Shown here: positions 45,467-53,702 of the stretch, in pieces
How the letters are laid out: each line of letters opens with the position of its first letter
Numbering within the stretch: the stretch's first letter is position 1
Source: Halalkalibaculum roseum
GTDB lineage: Bacteria > Bacteroidota > Rhodothermia > Balneolales > Balneolaceae
Assembly: GCF_011059145.1 (NCBI RefSeq)
Contig: NZ_JAALLT010000004.1
Location: 62,001 to 126,000 of the forward strand
Direction: 5' to 3'
Length of the DNA stretch: 64,000 bases
Notes under the pieces: generated by a model
The model's database searches: none
Seen by the model: only the letters and a program-made list of their open reading frames with translations
Told to the model about the DNA's origin: nothing
Program-made: the position numbers and the translations under genes

Positions 45467-46471
45467 CTAAATACTCTCCTTCATATCGTGCAGCAGCTCT
45501 TGTACCTCATGCCACTTCAGGCGCGGCCCGTACTGAGAAACAACTTTCGACCCTGCAATACTTGCCAGCTTCCCGGCTCCTGCATAGCCCATGTCATGAG
45601 TAATGCCGTACAGAAAAGCGCCCGCGTACATATCACCCGCACCATTGGTGTCGACAGCTTTCACATCATAGGGCTCGATGTCAATAAAGGTGTCCCCATC
45701 AAAAATCATCGCGCCGTTGCTTCCTTGGGTGATGACAAATTTTTTGGCCTCTTTCTTAAGCGCTTCCCGGGCTTCCATCAAATCCGACTTACCGGTATAC
45801 ATCTTAGCTTCCTCTTCATTACAAAAAAGCAGGTCAACAGAAGCGCCGATAATATCCTCAAAGTGCGACTTGAAGCCACTCACTATGGAAGGATCAGAAA
45901 GGGTGAGCACAGTTTTTACATCATAGCTTTCGGCAATTTTCTTGGTTTGCTTCATCGCCTCACGTCCATTTTCAGAGGTAACAAGATACCCCTCAATATA
46001 GGCGTATTCCGAATCCCTGATGGCATTTTCATCCACCTCTTTGGTTGACAGTGTAGAGGTGATGCCCAGGAAAGTATTCATGGTGCGTTCGGCATCCTCG
46101 GTTATCATAACCAGGCATTTACCGGTTATCCCCTCTTCCCGTTCCTGATTCTCAAAATTGGTGACAATGCCGGCCTCATTCATATCGTTCAGGTAAATTT
46201 CTCCGAACTTATCGTTGGCTACTTTGCAGGAATAAAATGCTTTTCCTCCAAACTGACTCAGGGCAAATACGGTATTGGCCGCCGAACCTCCGGGTTTCTG
46301 TACGGTTTCGGCATGATGGATATCATCGATCATACGGAATTGCGTCTCCTCATCTACCAGGGTCATCAATCCCTTTTTTACATCATGCTTTTCAAGAAAT
46401 TTGTCAGTGACTTCAAATTCAATATCGACCAGCGCATTGCCGATACCATACACATTATACTTTTTCTTCAT
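45467..46471 (-). CDS. PfkB-family kinase, probable adenosine kinase
   Basis: The 334-residue cytoplasmic sugar kinase has the PfkB signatures: GNALVDIEFEVTD at the N-terminus, KPGGSAANTVFALSQFGG, and the ATP/catalytic site VDTNGAGDMYAGAFLYGI with the base Asp. Overall layout matches the bacterial adenosine-kinase-like subgroup, which phosphorylates adenosine or ribose-type nucleosides. Substrate is an inference. Monocistronic. Confidence 0.88.
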   Translation of the reverse strand: MKKKYNVYGIGNALVDIEFEVTDKFLEKHDVKKGLMTLVDEETQFRMIDDIHHAETVQKPGGSAANTVFALSQFGGKAFYSCKVANDKFGEIYLNDMNEAGIVTNFENQEREEGITGKCLVMITEDAERTMNTFLGITSTLSTKEVDENAIRDSEYAYIEGYLVTSENGREAMKQTKKIAESYDVKTVLTLSDPSIVSGFKSHFEDIIGASVDLLFCNEEEAKMYTGKSDLMEAREALKKEAKKFVITQGSNGAMIFDGDTFIDIEPYDVKAVDTNGAGDMYAGAFLYGITHDMGYAGAGKLASIAGSKVVSQYGPRLKWHEVQELLHDMKESI

Positions 46472-46574
46472 AGAACTATTATTTGGACAGCTATTAATTC
46501 ATTCATTTTGCTTTAAACGAAGAAAGTACAAACTAAAGAAAGGGTATTAAAGTTTATTTTCAGTTCAATAAAAA

Positions 46575-46601
46575 AAGGCGCCTGCAAAATACAGGCGCCT
46601 T
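46575..46601 (-). terminator. Terminator of the subtilase gene
   Basis: A 10-bp stem (AAGGCGCCTG / CAGGCGCCTT) with a 7-nt loop is followed on the minus strand by seven T, 23 bp after the subtilase stop. Confidence 0.92.
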
Positions 46602-46623
46602 AAATAATAACCAGCTATCAAAA

Positions 46624-47844
46624 TTAATTATGAGCGATAGGGTCCGGATCACCGTCAGGGTCATTGCTGGCGGTACCGTCGGATGTCGGGTTGCCCAATA
46701 GCAGTAATCCCGCAACATGGGGACTCGCCATAGATGTACCGTTCAGGGTAGCTGTACCGCCGTCTTTATAGAGCGAAAGTATGCCTACACCCGGAGCAGC
46801 AAATTCAACGGGCGGATCGGTAGGTCCTGAATAGTTTGAAAATGATGCGAATGTATCGGTATCATCGGTAGCCGATACAGTCCACACATTAGTATACTCC
46901 ACACGGGCCGGGGAATAGTTATTGGCATTATCTGCGTCATTTCCGGCGGCAAGGGCAAACCTGACACCTGCATCCGCAGCATTTCTAACGGCATCATCCA
47001 GTGCCTGCGAAGTTGGTCCGCCAAGGCTCATATTGGCAACATCTCCGCTGGACGCATTGGCGGCTACATAATCAACACCGGCAATAACGCCTGAATAGGA
47101 ACCGCTTCCACGGCTGTCAAGTACTTTAACCGCTACGACGCTGGCACCGGGAGCAACACCGACTACATCAATGTCATTATCCAGTGCGGCAATGGTACCG
47201 GCTACGTGGGTTCCGTGACCGTTGCCGTCATCAGCATTCTTAGAATCCTTTCCTTTGCTGATAAACGTAGCGCTTCTGTTTACATCCACATTAAGATCGG
47301 GATGGTCCAGATCGATACCGCTGTCGAGAATCCAGGCTGTGCCGGAACTCGCAACAGGTCCGCCAACACGGGTTATCCCCCACGGTGTAGTCTGACCCGA
47401 ACCGCCATCTCCACCGCCACCGTCACAGGATCCGCCATTGGGCGTGCCGCAGGGAGGCGCGAGCATGACCACCTTATCTTGTTCAATATAGTCGATGCGA
47501 CGGTCTGCTTTCAGCCGGTTGATCTCTTCATCCGTCAAATGTGCCGCAAAACCCGGCAGGGCTTTATTGTATTGTTTAAACACAGCATCATTTGCAATGG
47601 CATTATCCCTTAGAATGCTGCTTCGCATATCCTCAACCTGAATACCGGATATTGCCTTGCCTTTTGAGTCTGTATTTTTAAACACTACAATATATTGCCC
47701 CGGAATTGGATCACCCGAACGGGATTCAATCTGCTCATCCTGAGCCGGACTGACATCCGTAATATTTGACTGTTCACAACCGTAAAATGCGAACATGGCA
47801 ATTAATAAAAATGCGCCTGCTATCTTTGCATAACTTGTCTGCAT
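46624..47844 (-). CDS. Subtilisin-like serine protease, lipoprotein
   Basis: The 406-residue S8 protease has a lipoprotein signal (ends FAFYGC), an I9 propeptide inhibitor domain (PGQYIVVFKN ... RIDYIEQDKVV), a Gly-rich spacer, and the catalytic triad: Asp in AWILDSGIDLDHPDL, His in DGNGHGTHVAGT, and Ser in LNGTSMASPHVAGL. It ends with an Asp-rich tail (DPDGDPDPIAHN) that recalls calcium-binding or sorting tails of related marine Bacteroidota. A secreted degradative enzyme is likely. The 349-bp gap upstream holds no gene. Confidence 0.93.
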   Translation of the reverse strand: MQTSYAKIAGAFLLIAMFAFYGCEQSNITDVSPAQDEQIESRSGDPIPGQYIVVFKNTDSKGKAISGIQVEDMRSSILRDNAIANDAVFKQYNKALPGFAAHLTDEEINRLKADRRIDYIEQDKVVMLAPPCGTPNGGSCDGGGGDGGSGQTTPWGITRVGGPVASSGTAWILDSGIDLDHPDLNVDVNRSATFISKGKDSKNADDGNGHGTHVAGTIAALDNDIDVVGVAPGASVVAVKVLDSRGSGSYSGVIAGVDYVAANASSGDVANMSLGGPTSQALDDAVRNAADAGVRFALAAGNDADNANNYSPARVEYTNVWTVSATDDTDTFASFSNYSGPTDPPVEFAAPGVGILSLYKDGGTATLNGTSMASPHVAGLLLLGNPTSDGTASNDPDGDPDPIAHN

Positions 47845-48193
47845 AGTTAACCTCTATTTATTCTGATTAATGTAATAGCTCTTGAAGGACAACATCCAGA
47901 AATGCGTGTTCCCTAAATTTATAATTGATAAGAATTGCTTTTTCCTTTTTTATTTGCCCTAACTCTAACAAGAATAACAAAAAACCGATATGTTACAAAT
48001 TATTAATATGGTGTCGATAATTAACTGGAAAGCATGTAAATAGAGTAACTTTTCGGATCTGAAAAATCACCATTTTGGTCCGGATATCTTATATAGTTTC
48101 GATAGTCACTCTTAACACAATTCTCCCAATATTACCCTTGAACGGCTTTTCAATATTTGCTGTTTTTTTATCCCTATTTATAGAAATTGAGGT
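47845..48193. promoter_or_regulatory. Gene-free divergent promoter region
   Basis: A 349-bp AT-rich region between divergent subtilase and Nudix genes. It must hold both promoters. I see no hairpin, riboswitch or ORF that I can defend. Confidence 0.5.
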
Positions 48194-48829
48194 ATGCAAC
48201 CATTTATAGAACATCTTTCCAAGAGGCTTGAAAAACCCCTTCCCGGCTTGAATGCCCAATTAAGAATGGCACCGACGCCCTTATCGGATGGGCCTAACCG
48301 GGAACTGGAGCCGCCGCCGAATGCTAAAAAAAGCAGCGTGCTGATTCTGCTGTTTCCTAATGAAGATGAGCGCCTGGAATTGATACTGACCCTGAGAAGC
48401 AGGGATATTGATCACGGCGGACAAATCAGCCTGCCCGGTGGCCGTTCGGATGAAAACGAATCGTACGTTGAAACCGCTTTACGGGAAGCGAATGAAGAGG
48501 TAGGAATCAATCCAGAATCGGTTGAAATACTGGGAGTGCTCAGTGACTTATACGTCAGTCATTCAAATAACCTTGTGAAACCGGTGGTGGGCTATATGGG
48601 TAGCATTCCTGAACTCACGCCCAATCCTGCTGAAGTGGAAGAAGCTTTTACGGTGGAGGTAAAATCCCTGGCTGCTAAAAAGAACCTGACCGTTGAAAAT
48701 TGGGACCTCAAAAAATACTCCTACGAAGTTCCCTACTGGGACATCCACGAAGTTCCGCTCTGGGGGGCCACCGCCATGATTCTGAATGAACTGCTCGACC
48801 TTTACCGTGAATATACCGGTGAAGAATAA
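48194..48829 (+). CDS. Nudix hydrolase, CoA-pyrophosphatase-like
   Basis: The 211-residue cytoplasmic protein has a complete Nudix box (GRSDENESYVETALREANEEVGI region, with the REANEEVGI metal-binding core) preceded by GGQISLPGG, typical of the NUDT7/YeaB-type CoA diphosphatases that cut CoA to phosphopantetheine and ADP. The N-terminal ~60 residues match the usual extension. Substrate is inferred from layout. Monocistronic. Confidence 0.9.
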   Translation: MQPFIEHLSKRLEKPLPGLNAQLRMAPTPLSDGPNRELEPPPNAKKSSVLILLFPNEDERLELILTLRSRDIDHGGQISLPGGRSDENESYVETALREANEEVGINPESVEILGVLSDLYVSHSNNLVKPVVGYMGSIPELTPNPAEVEEAFTVEVKSLAAKKNLTVENWDLKKYSYEVPYWDIHEVPLWGATAMILNELLDLYREYTGEE

Positions 48830-48876
48830 TGGGTGAATGGTAGTAACCGATTATCCTTCTCTTAAAGCCATAAATC

Positions 48877-49989
48877 CTACTTCTTGCCCATAACCATGGA
48901 GGCTGCCAGACTGCCAATTTTCGTGCCGATGGCTACCCCCATTCCGCTTAGCCCGGCCGCAACAAATCGATGATCATCCAGGCGCTCGAGAATCGGCGTT
49001 TTGGATTCGGTAAAACCCATAATGCCCGACCACTCAGATTCAATTTGCCACTGCTTACCAAGCCCAAGCACATCCTTAGAAAATTTTATCAGATGATCCT
49101 TAATCTTTTCATTCACACCGAACTGATCGGTTGTTTCTTGAATGGTGGCAATATTTCTGGCTCCTCCCATCAACAGACGATTACTAATATTCCGAAAATA
49201 GATATAACCCCGGTCATGATGAAAGGTCCCTTTCCAGGACATCTCCTCTAATTCATTGGTCACAAACACAAAACCCCTTGCCGGCTCTACCTTCACTTCA
49301 GGAAGCAACTTTTTTACAAAACCGTTAGCGGCTACCAGCACTTTATCGGCTTTGAGTCTTATCTCATTTCCCAATAGCACCGAACCATCCTGTTCGACAC
49401 CTTCTACTTTGACATTCCATTTGACCTCAATATCCTGCGCTCGCACCAGTTGCAACAGGCGCTGCATCATGCTACCGGGATGCAAAGCACCTTCGAGGCG
49501 ATTATGAATGACATGATACCCGTTGAGTTTTCCGGCCTTGTATACCTTCTCTTCTCCGGTCAATTCGGCCATCCATTTATTGAATTTTGGAATATACTCG
49601 GAAGCCTCTTCAAATGGTTGTTCTTCGGTGAAAAGCTCGTATCCCCCACAGGCATCATAACCTATATGGTTTTCTCCCAAGGTTTCCTTTAATAGGTTTA
49701 GTCCCCGGTAACGATTAACAATACGCTGCTTGACTCCCTCAGCTGACTCTTTTTCCAGGTCGGCAATATATTCAGTAATAGACCCGACACAGGCAAATCC
49801 GGCATTCCGGGTGCTTGCTCCCTCCGGCATAAATCCTTTATCAAGCACCAGTATGCGTGTGGAAGGATGGTTACGTTTTGTGAAAAGAGCAGCAGAAAGT
49901 CCCACAATACCTGCACCGATTATGATCAAATCATATGGTTTCAGAAAGGTTTCTTTTTCCCAAAAAGAATATTGAAATTTGGAAGACAT
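48877..49989 (-). CDS. DAO-family FAD-dependent oxidoreductase
   Basis: The 370-residue protein has an N-terminal Rossmann motif (YDLIIIGAGIVGLSAALF), the ASTRNAGFACVGS segment typical of D-amino-acid/glycine oxidase relatives, and a closing FAD-binding segment (HRFVAAGLSGMGVAIGTKIG). It probably oxidises a secondary or D-amino acid. It lies 58 bp after the M20 amidohydrolase gene on the same strand; the two could act in sequence on an N-acyl or D-amino acid. Confidence 0.88.
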   Translation of the reverse strand: MSSKFQYSFWEKETFLKPYDLIIIGAGIVGLSAALFTKRNHPSTRILVLDKGFMPEGASTRNAGFACVGSITEYIADLEKESAEGVKQRIVNRYRGLNLLKETLGENHIGYDACGGYELFTEEQPFEEASEYIPKFNKWMAELTGEEKVYKAGKLNGYHVIHNRLEGALHPGSMMQRLLQLVRAQDIEVKWNVKVEGVEQDGSVLLGNEIRLKADKVLVAANGFVKKLLPEVKVEPARGFVFVTNELEEMSWKGTFHHDRGYIYFRNISNRLLMGGARNIATIQETTDQFGVNEKIKDHLIKFSKDVLGLGKQWQIESEWSGIMGFTESKTPILERLDDHRFVAAGLSGMGVAIGTKIGSLAASMVMGKK

Positions 49990-50047
49990 AACTTAGCCAT
50001 TGGAGTTAACTGTTAGTCATGGATTTTAAGTTGTCAACATCATAAAA

Positions 50048-51241
50048 CTATTTCTGGATGGGCTGAAATACAAGAGAGGCCATGAGTGCTGATCCTGTTT
50101 TAAAGCACTCTTCATCGATATTATACCTCGGGTGATGCCAGGAGTAGGTAGAATCTGCCTCCTTGCTGCCGCTGCCAAGAAAGAAGAAGGTCCCCGGAAA
50201 GTGCTGTTGATAAAAGGCAAAGTCTTCACCCGCCATGATAGGTTCATCCCTTACAATTACAGAATCATTACCAAAGAGTTCTTTGGCCGTCTCCATTACT
50301 GCCTCGGTAGACCAATCGGTATTGATCACAGCCGGGTAGCCGAAATCAAATTCAAAACTGTAGCCGGCCCCCGCAGACTGTGTAACACCTTTTACAATGG
50401 CCTCAATTTTATCCCGGATGAGTTCAGCTGTTTCCTGGGAAAAGGTGCGAACTGTACCCAGCATTTCTACATTCCCCGGAATGATATTATGGGTGGTACC
50501 ACCCGTAATCTTACCCACCGTAACAACTGCGGGTTCGGTCGGATTGATGTTTCGGCTGACAATCGTCTGGAGATCATTTACAATTCGAGCTGCCAGAATG
50601 ATTGGGTCTACCGTTAGATGAGGAGAAGCGGCATGTCCGCCCGTCCCCTGTATCTCAATCCTAAATTCATCGGGTCGGGCCATGAGAGGACCTTTTCGCG
50701 TTGCAATAGTCCCGGGTGGATAGTCGGGACTTGAGTGCAGCCCATAAATTACGTCAACTCCCTTTTCCTGCAGGTAACCGGTTTCGCAAAGCATGCGTCC
50801 CCCGCCGGGAAGTTTCTCTTCGCCCGGTTGAAAAATAAACAGTACGGTTCCTTCAATATCCTTACGCAGGCGAGAAAGTATTTTGGCGGTACCAAGCAAG
50901 TTTGCCGTGTGGCCATCGTGACCGCAACAATGCGCAATGCCCGAATTTTCTGAAAGAAAATCTTTCTTGTGCTCTCCCTCTTCCCGGATAGCCAGCGCAT
51001 CGATATCTGCACGAAGTGCAATCACGCGATCGGATTTTTTTCCGCCTTTCAGTACCCCCACACAACCCGTTTTAAGTGGACGATCCACCGAAATATTGAG
51101 CTTCTTAAGTCGCTGGATAATATATTCCGTTGTCTCATATTCCTGGTAACTCAATTCCGGATTCCGGTGCAAGTGACGCCGGATGCCAACCATATCCTGA
51201 TGGAATTCGTTACTGAGATTTTGTATTTGACTTAACTCCAT
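50048..51241 (-). CDS. M20-family N-acyl-amino-acid amidohydrolase
   Basis: The 397-residue cytoplasmic enzyme has the M20D metal and catalytic motifs: ALRADIDALAI, AHCCGHDGHTANLLG, FQPGEEKLPGGGRML, IYGLHSSPDYPPG, and PIMAGEDFAFYQ, with a dimerisation insert in the middle. Relatives include IAA-amino-acid hydrolase, hippuricase and N-acetyl-diaminopimelate deacetylase. The substrate is open; the adjacent DAO oxidoreductase could use the freed amino acid. Confidence 0.93.
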   Translation of the reverse strand: MELSQIQNLSNEFHQDMVGIRRHLHRNPELSYQEYETTEYIIQRLKKLNISVDRPLKTGCVGVLKGGKKSDRVIALRADIDALAIREEGEHKKDFLSENSGIAHCCGHDGHTANLLGTAKILSRLRKDIEGTVLFIFQPGEEKLPGGGRMLCETGYLQEKGVDVIYGLHSSPDYPPGTIATRKGPLMARPDEFRIEIQGTGGHAASPHLTVDPIILAARIVNDLQTIVSRNINPTEPAVVTVGKITGGTTHNIIPGNVEMLGTVRTFSQETAELIRDKIEAIVKGVTQSAGAGYSFEFDFGYPAVINTDWSTEAVMETAKELFGNDSVIVRDEPIMAGEDFAFYQQHFPGTFFFLGSGSKEADSTYSWHHPRYNIDEECFKTGSALMASLVFQPIQK

Positions 51242-51396
51242 GATAAAGAAATACTGTTTGGGTGCGGTTTTCCTCTGATTATTTAAAGTACGTAAAATTA
51301 ATCACCTTCTTTATTTCATTTCGTAACCTTTACATTATTTTTGCGTATTCAACCAGACAAGGTTATCCAACATGGAATTAAGAACGAAATTGATAT

Positions 51397-52686
51397 ATGA
51401 ATAATACAAGCAGATCCTGGGAAATTGTTTTGGCCGGTATCGCATTTGTTGCCATCGCTGTCTATCTGATAGGCAACCATGATAGCAGACCGGAGGAACC
51501 CAGAGCCCCTGAGTCACCCGAGGCCTTTACCGTTGAACCTTCTCTTCCATCTACCATTGTTATAGACCTTCAGAACCTTGAGAATCTTAAAAATCTCGAA
51601 AACCTTAGCAATCTGAAGAATATTGAAAATCTGGAACAACTTGAATTTGAACTGAAGAATCTCGATAAAATCATTGAGGAGCGGATTAATACGCAAGCCG
51701 AACAGGAATCGGTGGAAAAATCCCTTCGTATGGTTGAAGAAAAATTGCAGAATATCGACAAGGCAGACTACAAGGTTCAGTTGCAAAACAAGAAGATCTT
51801 TATAAATAAAGACTATAATGTTGAAGAGGCTAATTGGACCGAAGCAAGCCCGGGCGTTTTTATCTACAGAAAATCCCTGCCCCTCGGTGAACTCAAGGCC
51901 TTTAACCTCAGTATGGGATTTGGAAATCTGAATATTATCGGTGAAGAATCTACTCAAGGGGAGCTCACCATACGGGCAACAGGCAATGTGGAATCCGCTA
52001 AAGAGATCCGGGATAATCTCGAAGTGGTCAATAGAGTGGATAATGAAGCGGCTTATTTTGAGGTAAGTCCGGGAAGTCAAAGCAGTTTTTCCGATCGTGT
52101 CAACCTGGAAGCCACACTTAAAATGCCAAAAAATATGAAGCTGGATGCTTCCACACGAGGTGGACACATCAATGCCAATAACCTAGATGGTGAACACAAG
52201 CTGTTTACCTCAGGTGGACATATCATTCTCGATGCTATTTCGGGTACTACGGAAGCAGAGAGCAGCGGCGGACATATTACCTGTGACCGTTTAAATGGTT
52301 CTGCCATGTTGAAAACTGCGGGGGGACATATAAAGGTCAGCAACGCTAATGCTGATCTATCAGCAACCACCGGGGGTGGACATATTGAACTCGAACAATT
52401 TGATGGACAAGTTGATGCTAAAACATCAGGTGGAAATATTTCTGCTGAGATACTTTCAGCAACCGGTCCGTTGAGTTTCGTCACCTCTGCCGGTAATATC
52501 TCATTGGTTATTCCGCAGAATTTATCTGCTGATATCAAGGCCAAGGGAAATATGGTTAGTATGGAAGAGGGTTTTCAATTTGACGGCAATAAGTCTAAAA
52601 CCGGCATTTCAGGTACACTCAATGGCGGTGGAGTCCCGCTGACGCTATCGTGCAAATATGGAAATGTGAACATTGCACATGACTGA
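51397..52686 (+). CDS. Membrane-anchored beta-solenoid protein with GGHI repeats
   Basis: The 429-residue protein has one N-terminal membrane helix (10-25). Residues 57-82 form a 3-residue repeat (Leu every third position, pattern NLx). A coiled coil reaches about 120. The C-terminal part is a repeat domain with GGHI at 255, 273, 291, 309 and 327, GGNI at 345 and AGNI at 365: an exact 18-residue period, then 20. This fits a DUF4097-like beta-solenoid with one Gly-Gly turn per coil. Function unknown. Its last 8 bp (ATGACTGA) overlap the mnmD start. Confidence 0.82.
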   Translation: MNNTSRSWEIVLAGIAFVAIAVYLIGNHDSRPEEPRAPESPEAFTVEPSLPSTIVIDLQNLENLKNLENLSNLKNIENLEQLEFELKNLDKIIEERINTQAEQESVEKSLRMVEEKLQNIDKADYKVQLQNKKIFINKDYNVEEANWTEASPGVFIYRKSLPLGELKAFNLSMGFGNLNIIGEESTQGELTIRATGNVESAKEIRDNLEVVNRVDNEAAYFEVSPGSQSSFSDRVNLEATLKMPKNMKLDASTRGGHINANNLDGEHKLFTSGGHIILDAISGTTEAESSGGHITCDRLNGSAMLKTAGGHIKVSNANADLSATTGGGHIELEQFDGQVDAKTSGGNISAEILSATGPLSFVTSAGNISLVIPQNLSADIKAKGNMVSMEEGFQFDGNKSKTGISGTLNGGGVPLTLSCKYGNVNIAHD

Positions 52687-53464
52687 TACAGGATCGAGCG
52701 GTACAGAAAATCCTCAGCTAAAAACCACCAAAGACGGCTCCAATACACTTTATTCCCATCGTTTTGAACAGCACTACCATAATCCCAATGGAGCTGTAGC
52801 CGAAAGCAAGCATAACTTTTTTGAGGTCAATGGTCTCTATGAGGCGCTTGAAACAGGAAAAGATTTGACCATCCTCGAAGTTGGATTCGGCACAGGTCTA
52901 AATCTACTGTTACTTCTGGATGCATTACAGAACTTGGAGAATCCTGCAAAAGTACATTACTATACCGTCGAAGCCTATCCCATTAGTCCGGAAATGGCCG
53001 CTTCTTTCAATTTCTGTGAATACCTTTCAGATTCCGGAAGTGTTGACCATCTGAAGAAAATTTTTAGTCAACTGGAGAAAGGGTTGAATCACTATAATTT
53101 GAGCGACAGGCTGGATGTGACTGTATTTTATGGCTTCTTCAGAGACTTCCCGACAGAAAGTATTGAAGCCAATTTTATATTCCATGACGCCTTTTCGCCG
53201 GAAGTCAATGAAGAACTCTGGACGGGCGAAACCTTTAAAAAACTAAAAAACCTCAGTGCTCGTAATGTCATTTTAACAACCTACTCCTCGGCATCTGCAG
53301 CTAAAGGGGCCATGGCATGGGCCGGTTGGAAACTGGCCAAAACTCGCGGCGCTTTGGGCAAAAGGGAGATGACCGTCGCCGCCCTGGATGAAAGTCAGCT
53401 GAAAGGTCTGAAACGCGTCAATGATGAACGTCTGAAGGAAAGGTACGAGCAGGGAGATTTTTAG
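52679..53464 (+). CDS. mnmD: tRNA mnm5s2U methyltransferase MnmD
   Basis: The start ATG at 52679 overlaps the previous stop, so translation is probably coupled. The 261-residue protein is the stand-alone methyltransferase half of MnmC: ILEVGFGTGLNLLLLLDAL is the SAM site, YYTVEAYPIS, IFHDAFSPEVNEELW and ILTTYSSASAAKGAMAWAGW are family hallmarks. It methylates aminomethyl-2-thiouridine at tRNA position 34. No MnmC-type oxidoreductase domain is fused. Confidence 0.9.
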   Translation: MTDTGSSGTENPQLKTTKDGSNTLYSHRFEQHYHNPNGAVAESKHNFFEVNGLYEALETGKDLTILEVGFGTGLNLLLLLDALQNLENPAKVHYYTVEAYPISPEMAASFNFCEYLSDSGSVDHLKKIFSQLEKGLNHYNLSDRLDVTVFYGFFRDFPTESIEANFIFHDAFSPEVNEELWTGETFKKLKNLSARNVILTTYSSASAAKGAMAWAGWKLAKTRGALGKREMTVAALDESQLKGLKRVNDERLKERYEQGDF

Positions 53465-53486
53465 GGCATTAATTTATTAGCCTAAA

Positions 53487-53514
53487 CTCTTCCAAGCGTG
53501 GACGCTTGGAAGAG
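53487..53514. repeat. Palindrome of the CCAAGCGT family
   Basis: Perfect 13-bp arms (CTCTTCCAAGCGT / ACGCTTGGAAGAG) with a GG centre, 22 bp after the mnmD stop. The core CCAAGCGT..ACGCTTGG recurs at 62067-62088. Confidence 0.92.
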
Positions 53515-53523
53515 CCTAATTAG

Positions 53524-53702
53524 TACTTTGTGCATCTTTGCGCTACTTTGTGCCTCTTAGTGGTATAAGTAACTCTAAGTTAATACCTTATTACGATTCA
53601 GGTATGAAATATATTCACCGAGGAGCGGAAATGCCTTGCGTGATAACCTAAATAACTGAAAACCTGTTAACTGACACCCTGTTCCCTGTTGTTCACTGCT
53701 CA
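53524..53702. repeat. Word-repeat arrays between mnmD and the helicase gene
   Basis: A block at 53524-53566 reads TACTTTGTGC, CTACTTTGTGCC and TCTTAGTGGT; its complement resembles 45354-45375. From about 53654 to 53702 the sequence splits into heptamers (CACCCTG, TTCCCTG, TTGTTCA, CTGCTCA, CTGTCAT). The array contains the helicase stop codon and its last four codons. Confidence 0.78.
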
